Shown piece by piece: positions 8,480 to 17,436 of a stretch of 64,000 bases of DNA (position 1 is the stretch's first letter; each line of letters starts with the position of its first letter). The stretch covers positions 1-64,000 of the forward strand of contig NZ_BAABCA010000004.1 of assembly GCF_039538365.1 (NCBI RefSeq), written 5' to 3'. The DNA is from Postechiella marina (GTDB taxonomy: Bacteria; Bacteroidota; Bacteroidia; Flavobacteriales; Flavobacteriaceae). The translations under genes were made by a program, and so were the position numbers. The notes below the pieces were generated by a model, which saw only the letters and a program-made list of their open reading frames with translations, was not told where the DNA came from and ran no database searches.

Positions 8480-8519
8480 AGGTATCTAAATCGTTTTAAT
8501 TAAAACGATTTAGATACCT
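8480..8519. repeat. 40-bp perfect palindrome downstream of dnaB
   Basis: The arm AGGTATCTAAATCGTTTTAA (8480-8499) is followed directly by its exact reverse complement (8500-8519) with no spacer. It lies between the dnaB stop and the start of the next minus-strand gene. As RNA it would form a 17-18 bp hairpin with a TTAA-type loop, but no T-run follows. It could be a terminator variant, a processing site or a protein-binding site. Confidence 0.8.
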
Positions 8520-8582
8520 AATTTTATAAGTGAAAGATACTTAAAAAGAAAACCTAAATAAAATCTTTATAAAAATATTAAG

Positions 8583-10127
8583 TTAAAATGGTACGTCGTT
8601 ATCCTCATTATTAAAAGAACTACCAAAAGCTTGATCTGGACTTGCTTTAAAATCGTCTGTTTTAAAAGTGTCGTCGTTTGCAGCTGCATTCATTTTAGAA
8701 TGAAATTCGGTATCAAAAGGCGAATCGAAATCATCTAAATTATCAAACTTACCTAAGTGTCCTAAGAATTTTAGACGAATATTCTCTAAACCACCATTTC
8801 TGTGTTTTGCAATAATAAACTCGGCTTGGCCTTGGGTAGACGAACGTTCGTCATCATCCCATTCATCAATTTTATAATATTCTGGTCGGAAAATAAAGCT
8901 TACAATATCTGCATCTTGCTCTATCGCTCCAGATTCACGTAAATCTGACAGTAAAGGTCTTTTACTTCCTCCACGCGTTTCTACCGCACGCGATAATTGC
9001 GATAATGCAATAACTGGTACCATAAGTTCTTTTGCCAAGGCTTTTAAGTTTCGAGAAATCATCGAGATTTCTTGCTCACGGTTTCCTCCATGATTACTAC
9101 CTCCCGTCATTAACTGCAAGTAATCAATCATAATTAATTTTATACCATGTTGCGAAGACAGACGCCTTGCTTTTGCTCTTAAATCGAAAATAGAAAGTGA
9201 CGGTGTATCATCTATAAATAAAGGTGCTTTTTCTAAGCCTTTTACTTTTACGTTTAGTTGTTCCCATTCATGTTTTTCTAATTTACCAGTACGCAACTTC
9301 TCTGATGACAATCCTGTTTCACTAGAAATTAAACGGGTAATTAATTGTACTGAAGCCATCTCTAAAGAGAAGAAAGCAACAGGTATATTTTGATCTACAG
9401 CAATATTTCTTGCCATAGACAGTGTTAAAGCGGTTTTACCCATACCTGGACGCGCTGCAACAATAATTAAATCGGAAGGTTGCCAACCAGACGTTAATTT
9501 ATCTAGTTTAGTAAACCCGGTAGGAATACCACTTAAGCCTTCTTTATTAGAAATCTCTTCAATTTTTTTCTTTGCCTGAATTACTAAGTCTTGAGCTGTT
9601 TCACTCGATTTTTTAATGTTACCTTGGGTAACTTCGTATAATTTAGTTTCTGCTGTATCTAATAAATCGAATACATCCTTAGTTTCGTCGTAAGCTTCTT
9701 CTATAATTTCACTAGAAATTTTAATTAAACTTCGCTGAATAAATTTTTGTAAAATAATACGAGCATGAAACTCGATATGGGCAGAAGATGATACCTTTTG
9801 AGTTAAAGATATTAAGTAAAAATCTCCTCCAGATAATTCTAGCTTTGCATCCTTCTTTAATTGTGTAGAAACCGTTAATAAGTCTACAGGCTCACTGTTT
9901 TCGAATAAGGTAAATATGGCATTAAATATATGCTGGTGTGCTTCTTTATAAAAAGCATCGGGACTTAAAATATCGATAACCTCGTCTACCCCTTTCTTAT
10001 CAATCATCATTGCCCCAAGAACAACCTCCTCTAAATCAATAGCTTGCGGAGGTATCTTTCCTTTTTCTAGACTAATTAATGTGCTTTTGTCTACTTTATA
10101 TCCTTTGACTTGGTCGGGTTGTTTCAT
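8583..10127 (-). CDS. dnaB: replicative DNA helicase DnaB
   Basis: The 514-residue hexameric helicase that unwinds DNA at the replication fork. The N-terminal DnaB domain (about 28-130) starts PPQAIDLEEVVLGAMM. The C-terminal RecA-like domain has Walker A ARPGMGKTAL (about 225-234), Walker B IMIDYLQLM and the LSQLSRAVETR motif. The Walker A region is uninterrupted, so no intein is present. The Asp/Asn-rich C-terminal tail ends NEDNDVPF. The ATG at 10127 gives a normal N-terminus. TACTTTTG lies only 6 nt upstream of the start codon, so the mRNA might be nearly leaderless if that box is used. Confidence 0.97.
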   Translation of the reverse strand: MKQPDQVKGYKVDKSTLISLEKGKIPPQAIDLEEVVLGAMMIDKKGVDEVIDILSPDAFYKEAHQHIFNAIFTLFENSEPVDLLTVSTQLKKDAKLELSGGDFYLISLTQKVSSSAHIEFHARIILQKFIQRSLIKISSEIIEEAYDETKDVFDLLDTAETKLYEVTQGNIKKSSETAQDLVIQAKKKIEEISNKEGLSGIPTGFTKLDKLTSGWQPSDLIIVAARPGMGKTALTLSMARNIAVDQNIPVAFFSLEMASVQLITRLISSETGLSSEKLRTGKLEKHEWEQLNVKVKGLEKAPLFIDDTPSLSIFDLRAKARRLSSQHGIKLIMIDYLQLMTGGSNHGGNREQEISMISRNLKALAKELMVPVIALSQLSRAVETRGGSKRPLLSDLRESGAIEQDADIVSFIFRPEYYKIDEWDDDERSSTQGQAEFIIAKHRNGGLENIRLKFLGHLGKFDNLDDFDSPFDTEFHSKMNAAANDDTFKTDDFKASPDQAFGSSFNNEDNDVPF

Positions 10128-10132
10128 AACTA

Positions 10133-10140
10133 CAAAAGTA
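10133..10140 (-). promoter_or_regulatory. candidate -7 box for dnaB
   Basis: On the minus strand this reads TACTTTTG, matching TAnnTTTG. No matching TTG is present 19-23 nt further upstream, and the position would give a very short leader. Confidence 0.3.
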
Positions 10141-10179
10141 ACTAAATATGCTTTGGCTTAAAGCGTTTTAAATTTATCG

Positions 10180-10208
10180 TTGTTAACTGTCAGTTAACAA
10201 TTTAACTG
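10180..10208. promoter_or_regulatory. TTAACTG inverted repeats upstream of dnaB
   Basis: A dyad with 10-bp arms around one T (10180-10200) contains TTAACTG at 10183-10189 and CAGTTAA at 10191-10197. A third copy, TTAACTG, lies at 10202-10208. The cluster is in the intergenic region between the dnaB start and the accA terminator and could be an operator. This is inference only. Confidence 0.4.
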
Positions 10209-10241
10209 TTAATAACTTAGAAATATTGTTAATATCCATAA

Positions 10242-10274
10242 AAAAAATCTGAAGCATGACACTTCAGATTTTTT
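10242..10274 (-). terminator. terminator after accA
   Basis: A 13-bp stem (AAAAAATCTGAAG with CTTCAGATTTTTT) has a 7-nt loop and gives a T-run on the minus strand, just after the accA stop at 10295. Confidence 0.85.
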
Positions 10275-10294
10275 ATTATATGATTTTAAACGAA

Positions 10295-11248
10295 TTATCC
10301 TTTATAGACACCCATGTTTAAATATTTATCCATACGCTCAGAAATTAAATCTGTTGGTGATAAGTTTTTAAGGCTTTCGTAAGTCTTAACAATTGTCTCG
10401 CTAACGGTTAAAAATGTTTTTTCACGATCTCTATGTGCACCTCCAATAGGCTCTTTAATAATCCCGTCAACAACTTTTATTTTCTTAGCATCGCTTGCTG
10501 TAAGTTTAAGTGCTTTTGCAGCCTTTTCTTTGTGCTCCCAACTTCTCCATAAAATAGAAGAACAGTTTTCTGGAGAAATTACTGAGTACCAAGAATTTTC
10601 TAACATTAAAACTTTATCTCCTACACCTATACCTAAGGCTCCACCAGAAGCTCCTTCACCTATAACAATAGCAATAATAGGAACTTTTAAACGAGCCATT
10701 TCTAAAATATTTCTAGCAATGGCTTCTCCCTGTCCTCGTTCTTCAGCTTCTAAACCTGGGTATGCACCTGGAGTATCTATAAAAGTAACTACAGGAATAC
10801 CAAATTTTTCAGCAGATTTCATTAAACGTAATGCTTTTCGATATCCTTCTGGATTGGCCATACCAAAATTTCTGTATTGTCTTGTCTTGGTATTATATCC
10901 TTTTTGTTGACCGATAAACATAAAACTTTGATCGCCTATTTTACCTAGGCCACCAATCATGGCTTTATCGTCCTTTACATTACGATCTCCATGAAGTTCT
11001 AAGAAACTATCTCCACAAATAGCATGAATATAATCTAGTGTATATGGTCTATTAGGATGCCGTGAAAGTTGTACCCGTTGCCAAGGCGTTAGGTTTTTGT
11101 ATATATCTTTTTTTGCTGTTGCAAGCTTCTTTTCTATTTGAGTACAAGTTTCTGTAACATCTACTTCACTTTCCTCGCCTATCACTTTACATTTTTGTAA
11201 TTGATCTTCAAGCTCTTTTATTGGAAGTTCAAATTCTAAATATTCCAT
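10295..11248 (-). CDS. accA: acetyl-CoA carboxylase carboxyltransferase subunit alpha
   Basis: A 317-residue subunit of the carboxyltransferase that transfers the carboxyl group from biotin to acetyl-CoA, the first step of fatty acid synthesis. It starts MEYLEFELPIKELEDQ and carries the crotonase-fold core, with VVTFIDTPGAYPGLEAEERGQ and the oxyanion-hole region GEGASGGALGIGVGDKV. Length is normal. It appears monocistronic and ends at a clear terminator. TAGTTTTG (11282-11289, minus strand) is a possible -7 element without an evident partner. Confidence 0.97.
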   Translation of the reverse strand: MEYLEFELPIKELEDQLQKCKVIGEESEVDVTETCTQIEKKLATAKKDIYKNLTPWQRVQLSRHPNRPYTLDYIHAICGDSFLELHGDRNVKDDKAMIGGLGKIGDQSFMFIGQQKGYNTKTRQYRNFGMANPEGYRKALRLMKSAEKFGIPVVTFIDTPGAYPGLEAEERGQGEAIARNILEMARLKVPIIAIVIGEGASGGALGIGVGDKVLMLENSWYSVISPENCSSILWRSWEHKEKAAKALKLTASDAKKIKVVDGIIKEPIGGAHRDREKTFLTVSETIVKTYESLKNLSPTDLISERMDKYLNMGVYKG

Positions 11249-11384
11249 AGGAATTTTTATTTCAATATTTGGTTTAGTTTACAAAACTACATATTTTATT
11301 TCGTTTACCTTTTAAAATAAAAATGAAATAACAGTATAATTTTAGTTTGTATGATTTAACTTAATCATTTTGAACATATAAGTA

Positions 11385-12278
11385 TTAGCTACTTTTTTTA
11401 ATTTTTTTCATATTTTTAAGAATGCCATTACATAATACTGTAATGATAATAATTAAAGCTCCGTAATAAAATGCTGGGCTCATTTTTTCTTTATCAGGAA
11501 AAAGTAATACAGCTATAGCAATACCGTATATGGGTTCTAAGTTATAGGTTAGCACAACTGTATACGGACTTATATCTTTCATAATATACACCGAAGCTAT
11601 AAAGGCATACGTAGTACATATAGAAGCTAAAATAAATAGGTAACCAAAATCTGGCACACTTAGGTTAAAAAAGTTAATTGAAAACCCTTCTGTAAAAAGC
11701 ATTATGTACATAGATATAAAAAGTACACCACTTAAAAACTCGTAAAAAGAGATAGTAGTTGCAGAGTGTGTTTTTAAAAACTTACCATTTAAAACTGCAA
11801 ATAACGACGATAATAAAGCCGATGTTATACCTAAAATTATACCTGTAATATACTTTAATTCGCTTTGGGTTATAATGTAGACTCCAATTATAACAATAAT
11901 GCCAAATAAAATTTCGTACCAAACAATGGCACGTTTATAAATTATGGGCTCTATTATAGATGCAAAAAAAGCACCTGTAGAAAACATTGCTAAAGCTATT
12001 GATATGTTGGCTACTTTTATGGCTGTAAAAAAGGTTATCCAATGTAAGGCTATAATTACGCCAGCAAAGGCAAATTTAGTAATTGCTTTTGATGTTATTT
12101 TAATATTTATTTTAGCAACTTTTACATAAACATACATTAAAATTAACGCCATGAGCATTCTAAACCACACCAACGGAATGGCCTCTATAGAAATTAACTC
12201 GCCTAAAATAGCTGTAAAACCAGCTATAAAAACTAAAACATGTAAGTGTAAATAACTTTTAAATTTAGCGCTTAGCAT
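11385..12278 (-). CDS. EamA/DMT family transporter
   Basis: A 297-residue membrane protein with about ten hydrophobic helices arranged as two EamA repeats (roughly 10-140 and 150-290). It belongs to the drug/metabolite transporter superfamily, whose members export amino acids, nucleosides or other metabolites. The substrate cannot be inferred. The start codon lies inside the 3' end of the LptF/G gene (14-bp overlap), so the two are translationally coupled in a tgt-lptF/G-eamA operon. Confidence 0.88.
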   Translation of the reverse strand: MLSAKFKSYLHLHVLVFIAGFTAILGELISIEAIPLVWFRMLMALILMYVYVKVAKINIKITSKAITKFAFAGVIIALHWITFFTAIKVANISIALAMFSTGAFFASIIEPIIYKRAIVWYEILFGIIVIIGVYIITQSELKYITGIILGITSALLSSLFAVLNGKFLKTHSATTISFYEFLSGVLFISMYIMLFTEGFSINFFNLSVPDFGYLFILASICTTYAFIASVYIMKDISPYTVVLTYNLEPIYGIAIAVLLFPDKEKMSPAFYYGALIIIITVLCNGILKNMKKIKKSS

Positions 12279-13341
12279 TATATAACAGGTAAGCAGCTAG
12301 CACTCCAAAAATAATGTTTGGAAACCATACAGCAATTATTGGGTCGAAGTTAGACTGTTGTGCCATAACCCCAAATATTTTATCGAAAAATACAAACACC
12401 ATGGCTATACAAATACCTATAGCCAAGTTTACACCCATACCACCACGTCTTTTGTTTGATGATACTGCAACACCTATAATAGTTAAGATAAAAACAGAGA
12501 CAGGCAAACTCCATTTTCTATATTTTACCAATTTATATCTACCAATGTTAGATGAGCCCCTTTGCTCCTCTTTTTCAATAAACTCTACTAATTCTCCGTA
12601 TGGTAAAACCTCTGCTTCATAAATTTTAGGAATTAAATCCTTTATTTCAAAAGCAAACAAGGTGTCTTTTTTACGTAATATTTCTAAAGAATCGGGCAAA
12701 TTTCCAATGGTACGCTTTACATAATTTGTCATTCTGTAAACCGAATCTTTTTCTATATACCTAATATTATCAGCTGTTATTTTATACACTAATTTATTAC
12801 CGTCAAAATGCTCAAAAGTAAAATCGTGTCCTACATTATTTCTATCGTCAAAACGACTAACATAAATTTGATCGGACTCGCTAATTTGCCTGTAAACATC
12901 TCGATCTTGACTGTCTTTAGAATGAGATTTAAAATATTTATAAGTAAAATCGTTAAAGCCCTTACTTGCTCTTGGTGCTAAATACAAACCAAGTATTAAT
13001 GCCATAAAACCTGTTATTGTAGCACCTATTAAATACGGTCTTAAAAACCTAACATAAGATACTCCAGAACTTAAAAAGGCAATAACCTCGGTGTTATTTG
13101 CAAGTTTTGATGTAAACCAGATAACTGATAAAAACAAAAACAAAGGAAAAAGTAGGTGTGCAAAGTAAATAGTAAAGTCGAAAAGATAAACAGCTACCTC
13201 GCCAAAAGGGACTTCTTTATCTAAAATTTTTCCAATTTTTTCTGCTAGATGTACTGTTATTCCAATAGGAATAAACAAAAGTAACATCATAAAAAATGTA
13301 AATAAATAACGTTTTAATATGTACCAATCTAGTATTTTCAA
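12265..13341 (-). CDS. LptF/LptG family LPS export permease
   Basis: A 358-residue inner-membrane protein of the YjgP/YjgQ family: MKILDWYILKRYLFTFFMMLL at the N-terminus, three helices, a large periplasmic domain (about 130-265), then three more helices. In the Lpt complex two such permeases with LptB extract lipopolysaccharide from the inner membrane. Only one copy is in this window; the partner must lie elsewhere. F and G cannot be told apart confidently here. It lies between tgt and an EamA transporter, which it overlaps. Confidence 0.92.
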   Translation of the reverse strand: MKILDWYILKRYLFTFFMMLLLFIPIGITVHLAEKIGKILDKEVPFGEVAVYLFDFTIYFAHLLFPLFLFLSVIWFTSKLANNTEVIAFLSSGVSYVRFLRPYLIGATITGFMALILGLYLAPRASKGFNDFTYKYFKSHSKDSQDRDVYRQISESDQIYVSRFDDRNNVGHDFTFEHFDGNKLVYKITADNIRYIEKDSVYRMTNYVKRTIGNLPDSLEILRKKDTLFAFEIKDLIPKIYEAEVLPYGELVEFIEKEEQRGSSNIGRYKLVKYRKWSLPVSVFILTIIGVAVSSNKRRGGMGVNLAIGICIAMVFVFFDKIFGVMAQQSNFDPIIAVWFPNIIFGVLAAYLLYNAKR

Positions 13342-13367
13342 TGTTATCTTAAATTTTATTTATGCTT

Positions 13368-14498
13368 TTATAGTCGGTTATTCATTTGCTTTACCATTTT
13401 ATCTTTCCAAACAGAAAAATCTCCTGCTAATATATGTTTTCTAGCTTCGCGAACCAACCATAAATAGAAACCTAAATTATGTATAGTTGCTATTTGCTTA
13501 CCTAATAATTCGTTTACGGTAAACAAATGTCTTACATATGCCTTGGTATATGCTTTATCTACAAATGTTATACCCATTTCGTCTATAGGCGAAAAATCAT
13601 CAGCCCATTTTAAATTCTTAATATTTATAGTACCATGTGCAGTAAACAACATACCATTTCTAGCATTACGTGTTGGCATAACACAATCGAACATGTCTAC
13701 ACCTAACGCTATATTTTCTAAAATATTGATAGGCGTACCAACACCCATTAAATATCTTGGCTTATCTTCTGGTAAAATACTACAAACTACATCGGTCATG
13801 GCATACATTTCTTCGGCAGGTTCTCCAACAGATAAACCGCCAATAGCATTACCTACTGCTCCAGCATTAGCTATATACTCTGCCGATTGTTTACGCAAAT
13901 CTTTATACGTACTACCTTGTACAATAGGGAAAAAGGCTTGGTTATAATCGTATTTTAAAGGTGTTTTTTCTAAATGATTAATACATCTATCTAACCAGCG
14001 ATGCGTCATGTGCATAGAGCGTTTAGCGTAATTATAATCGCAAGGATATGGCGTACACTCATCAAAAGCCATAATAATATCGGCACCAATACTACGCTGA
14101 ATTTCCATAACATTTTCGGGTGTAAATGTATGGTAACTACCATCTATATGCGATTTAAATTTTACACCTTCCTCTTTAATTTTTCTATTTGCAGAAAGTG
14201 AGTATACTTGGTAGCCCCCAGAATCGGTTAAAATATTTCTATCCCAATTCATAAATTTATGAAGTCCGCCAGCCTTTTCAATAATTTTTGTCTGTGGTCT
14301 TAAATATAAATGATAGGTATTACCCAAAATAATATCTGGATTTATATCGTCTTTAAGCTCGCGTTGATGTACACCTTTTACTGTTGCTACAGTACCAACA
14401 GGCATAAAAATTGGAGTTTCTATAACACCATGATCGGTTGTTACTTTACCTGCTCTAGCTTTACTTTTGGGGTCTAACGCGTTTAATTCGAACTTCAT
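13368..14498 (-). CDS. tgt: tRNA-guanine transglycosylase lacking the zinc cysteines
   Basis: A 376-residue enzyme that exchanges guanine-34 for a queuosine precursor in tRNAs with GUN anticodons. The catalytic aspartates are present: Asp92 in ILTDSGGYQVYS and Asp271 in MFDCVMPTRNARNG. GGLSVGEP is intact. The usual CxCxxC zinc motif near residues 303-316 is replaced by SPIDEMGITFVD, while the following RHLF with His324 is kept. As I recall, this cysteine loss is common among flavobacterial homologues, so the enzyme is probably active with an altered structural site. It is first in an operon with lptF/G. Confidence 0.95.
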   Translation of the reverse strand: MKFELNALDPKSKARAGKVTTDHGVIETPIFMPVGTVATVKGVHQRELKDDINPDIILGNTYHLYLRPQTKIIEKAGGLHKFMNWDRNILTDSGGYQVYSLSANRKIKEEGVKFKSHIDGSYHTFTPENVMEIQRSIGADIIMAFDECTPYPCDYNYAKRSMHMTHRWLDRCINHLEKTPLKYDYNQAFFPIVQGSTYKDLRKQSAEYIANAGAVGNAIGGLSVGEPAEEMYAMTDVVCSILPEDKPRYLMGVGTPINILENIALGVDMFDCVMPTRNARNGMLFTAHGTINIKNLKWADDFSPIDEMGITFVDKAYTKAYVRHLFTVNELLGKQIATIHNLGFYLWLVREARKHILAGDFSVWKDKMVKQMNNRL

Positions 14499-14708
14499 TT
14501 AAATAAAATTTACAGTTTTATATTAACGCTTTAAATAATCTAAAAAGCATTAATGCGCAAACCTACATATTTTTTTAATTTAAATTTAGTTTTACCCAGA
14601 ATTATATAGAATAATACGTATTAGTAGCACCTAAAAATAAAGCTTTTCTTATTAATGTTTAATTTACTAAAAAAAGTTAAATGTTTACTTAAATTAGGTT
14701 GTTAATAC

Positions 14709-14739
14709 TTTGTAAAAGAAACATAATAGACTATTTTTG
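14709..14739 (+). promoter_or_regulatory. promoter of the transketolase operon
   Basis: TTTG at 14709-14712 is followed after 19 nt by TATTTTTG at 14732-14739. This is a full match to the Bacteroidota consensus. The predicted transcript starts near 14746, about 20 nt before the ATG at 14765. It therefore rules out a coding start at 14699. Confidence 0.8.
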
Positions 14740-14764
14740 TGTCGCAAAATTTAATAAATTAAAC

Positions 14765-15610
14765 ATGCCAAATACACAACAATTAGAAGATTTAACCACG
14801 CAAGTTCGTAGAGATATTATACGAATGGTTCACAAAGTAAATTCTGGACACCCAGGAGGTTCATTAGGATGTGCCGAATTTTTGGTTACATTATACAATG
14901 AAATCATGGATAGAAAAGAAGGTTTTGATATGGATGGAATTAACGAAGACCTATTCTTTTTATCTAACGGACATATTTCTCCAGTATTTTATAGCGTTTT
15001 GGCAAGAGCTGGTTATTTTCCAGTTGAAGAATTAAGCACCTTTAGATTAATCGACTCTCGTTTACAAGGACACCCAACAACGCACGAAGGTTTACCTGGA
15101 GTAAGAGTAGCTTCTGGATCTTTAGGTCAAGGCATGTCTGTTGCTTTAGGAGCTGCCGAGGTAAAAAAGATGAATGGAGATAAAAGTATTGTTTATTCTT
15201 TACATGGCGATGGCGAATTACAAGAAGGACAAAACTGGGAAGCTATAATGTATGCTGCTGCAAAAAATGTAGATAATATAATATCTACAATTGACTTAAA
15301 TGGTCAACAAATTGATGGAGCAACAGATGACGTTTTACCAATGGGAAGCATTAAAGGTAAATTTGAAGCTTTTGGGTGGACTGTTATAGAAATTGAAGCT
15401 GGAAATAATATTGATGCTATTATTAAAGGAATGGCTGAAGCTAAAGCTAAAACTGGACAAGGAAAACCTGTTTGTGTTTTATTAAAAACAATAATGGGTA
15501 ATGGTATAGATTTTATGATGCATACACACGAGTGGCATGGTAAAGCACCTAACGACGAGCAATTAGCTATTGGCTTAGCACAAAACCCTGAAACTTTAGG
15601 AGATTATTAA
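14765..15610 (+). CDS. transketolase, N-terminal subunit
   Basis: A 281-residue thiamine-diphosphate-binding half of a split transketolase of the pentose phosphate pathway. It starts MPNTQQLEDLTTQVRRDIIR, chosen because an upstream in-frame extension would overlap the promoter. The motifs NSGHPGGSLG, SGSLGQGMSVALG and the ThDP/metal motif GDGELQEGQNWEA are clear. The C-terminal half is encoded by the next gene 20 nt downstream, and together they equal one full-length enzyme. Confidence 0.95.
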   Translation: MPNTQQLEDLTTQVRRDIIRMVHKVNSGHPGGSLGCAEFLVTLYNEIMDRKEGFDMDGINEDLFFLSNGHISPVFYSVLARAGYFPVEELSTFRLIDSRLQGHPTTHEGLPGVRVASGSLGQGMSVALGAAEVKKMNGDKSIVYSLHGDGELQEGQNWEAIMYAAAKNVDNIISTIDLNGQQIDGATDDVLPMGSIKGKFEAFGWTVIEIEAGNNIDAIIKGMAEAKAKTGQGKPVCVLLKTIMGNGIDFMMHTHEWHGKAPNDEQLAIGLAQNPETLGDY

Positions 15611-15630
15611 TCTAGCAATCAAAAAAGAAA

Positions 15631-16584
15631 ATGAAAACTTATACATATACAGAAAAGAAAGATACACGTAGCGGATTTGGTGCTGGTTTAGCAGAATTAG
15701 GAAGAACAAACCCTGATGTTGTTGCACTTTGTGCAGATTTAACACCTTCGTTAAAAATGGGGGAATTTATTAAAGAAAACCCTGAGCGTTTTTTTCAAAT
15801 AGGAATTGCTGAAGCCAATATGATGGGTATTGCTGCTGGTATGACTATTGGAGGTAAAATTCCTTTTACTGGTACTTTTGCAAATTTTGCAACAGGTCGT
15901 GTTTACGATCAAATTCGTCAATCTATAGCTTATTCTGGTAAGAATGTAAAAATATGCGCATCGCACGCAGGCTTAACTTTAGGAGAAGATGGTGCAACAC
16001 ACCAAATTCTTGAAGATATTGGGTTAATGAAAATGCTTCCAGGCATGGTAGTTATTAATCCTTGTGATTTCAATCAAACAAAAGCTGCAACCATTGCTAT
16101 TGCAGAATATGAAGGCCCTGTTTACTTACGTTTTGGACGTCCATCTGTTCCTATTTTTACTCCAGCAGATCAAAAATTTGAAATAGGAAAAGCAATACAG
16201 TTAACAGAAGGTACAGATGTTACTATTGTAGCTACAGGACATTTAGTATGGGAAGCCTTAGAAGCATCAAAAGTTTTAAACGAACAAGGTATATCTGCCG
16301 AGGTTATAAACATACATACTATTAAGCCTTTAGATGAAAAGGCTATTATAGATTCTGTTACTAAAACAGGTTGTATTGTTACTGCAGAAGAGCATAATAT
16401 TTTAGGAGGTTTAGGCGAAAGTGTTGCACGTACTTTAGCTACTCAAAAACCAACTCCGCAAGAGTTTATTGGTACTAACGATACTTTTGGAGAATCTGGT
16501 ACTCCTGCGCAATTAATGGATAAATACGGATTAAATAGCGCATCTATTGTAGAAAAAGCACTTGCTGTTATAAAAAGAAAATAA
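15631..16584 (+). CDS. transketolase, C-terminal subunit
   Basis: A 317-residue partner of the preceding gene, with the pyrimidine-binding domain (CADLTPSLKMGEF, then IGIAEANMMGIAAGM containing the catalytic Glu) and the C-terminal transketolase domain (TVAEEHNILGGLG-like region near 255). It lies in an operon with the N-terminal subunit and is followed by a strong terminator. The split arrangement is also seen in archaea and many Bacteroidota. The alternative, a dihydroxyacetone synthase or DXS-like enzyme, fits the motifs less well. Confidence 0.94.
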   Translation: MKTYTYTEKKDTRSGFGAGLAELGRTNPDVVALCADLTPSLKMGEFIKENPERFFQIGIAEANMMGIAAGMTIGGKIPFTGTFANFATGRVYDQIRQSIAYSGKNVKICASHAGLTLGEDGATHQILEDIGLMKMLPGMVVINPCDFNQTKAATIAIAEYEGPVYLRFGRPSVPIFTPADQKFEIGKAIQLTEGTDVTIVATGHLVWEALEASKVLNEQGISAEVINIHTIKPLDEKAIIDSVTKTGCIVTAEEHNILGGLGESVARTLATQKPTPQEFIGTNDTFGESGTPAQLMDKYGLNSASIVEKALAVIKRK

Positions 16585-16603
16585 CAATTACTATAACTTA
16601 CTT

Positions 16604-16640
16604 AAAGGGTTCTTTTAAATTTTAAAAGAACCCTTTTTGC
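16604..16640 (+). terminator. terminator after the transketolase operon
   Basis: A perfect 16-bp stem (16604-16619 with 16621-16636) includes GGGTTC/GAACCC and ends in a T-run. It lies 20 nt after the stop codon. Confidence 0.88.
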
Positions 16641-16724
16641 TTTAAAATACTATCTTCAAGAAAATAATATTCGTTTGGCAACGTTTTTGATATTAGGTAC
16701 ATTCAATCTTAAAAACGAATAATT

Positions 16725-17366
16725 ATGAACATTTTTAAAACATGTCGCAAATCTATTGCAACACCTAGTAGCAAGAATAAGAATTCTTTTTTTATAGCTT
16801 TACTTGCTATTTTATTTAGCTCTGGAGCCTATGCGCAAACTGCTACCGGAATAGGAATTAAAGGCGGGGTAAACTACAATGCTAACGGAAACTATTTTGA
16901 ATCTATTGGAGATAATGCCAAAAAGCCCGAGAGAAATGTGGGGTATCACTTTGGTTTATTCGGAAAAATTGGAAACAAACTGTATTTAAAGCCAGAAATT
17001 GTATACACTAGCACTAAAAGTGATTATGATGACGATAGTTTTGAAATGCAAAAAATAGATGCTCCTATTCTTATTGGTGTAAAAGTACTTGGTCCTATTA
17101 GTGTATTTGCAGGTCCTTCTTTTCAGTATATTTTAGATTCTGAATATGATGGCATAGCTATTAAAGATGTTGAGGAAGATTTCTCTGTTGGAGCTAATTT
17201 TGGAATTGGTTTAAACTTTAAAAAAGTAGGTATAGACCTAAGATACGAAAGAGGCTTTAATGATAACGAAGCTAGTTTTATAAACAATAACATATCTACT
17301 AACGCAGTTAGCAGACTAGATACAAGACCAGATCAACTTATATTAAGTTTGTCGCTTATTTTATAA
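16725..17366 (+). CDS. outer-membrane beta-barrel protein
   Basis: A 213-residue protein with a signal sequence preceded by a long polar N-region and ending SSGAYAQ (about residue 38). The mature part has alternating amphipathic beta strands such as GIGIKGGVNYN, KLYLKPEIVYTS and FGIGLNFKKVGIDLRYERG, and a hydrophobic C-terminal strand LILSLSLIL. It resembles the PorT/opacity-type eight-strand barrels of Bacteroidota. The specific role is unknown. It is a single gene bounded by terminators. Confidence 0.8.
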   Translation: MNIFKTCRKSIATPSSKNKNSFFIALLAILFSSGAYAQTATGIGIKGGVNYNANGNYFESIGDNAKKPERNVGYHFGLFGKIGNKLYLKPEIVYTSTKSDYDDDSFEMQKIDAPILIGVKVLGPISVFAGPSFQYILDSEYDGIAIKDVEEDFSVGANFGIGLNFKKVGIDLRYERGFNDNEASFINNNISTNAVSRLDTRPDQLILSLSLIL

Positions 17367-17385
17367 TATACATGCTTTATAAAAC

Positions 17386-17415
17386 AAAAAAATCTCGCAA
17401 TAGCGAGATTTTTTT
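17386..17415. terminator. bidirectional terminator
   Basis: The stem AATCTCGC/GCGAGATT with flanking A5/T5 and an AATA loop serves both convergent genes: the barrel protein on plus and the FKBP lipoprotein on minus. Confidence 0.88.
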
Positions 17416-17436
17416 GTTTTAATTTATATTGCCAAA

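Noticed and set aside
14699..14764. Longer N-terminus for the transketolase N-terminal subunit
   Set aside because: The extension contains the full promoter (14709-14739), and the family N-terminus starts at MPNTQQ (14765).
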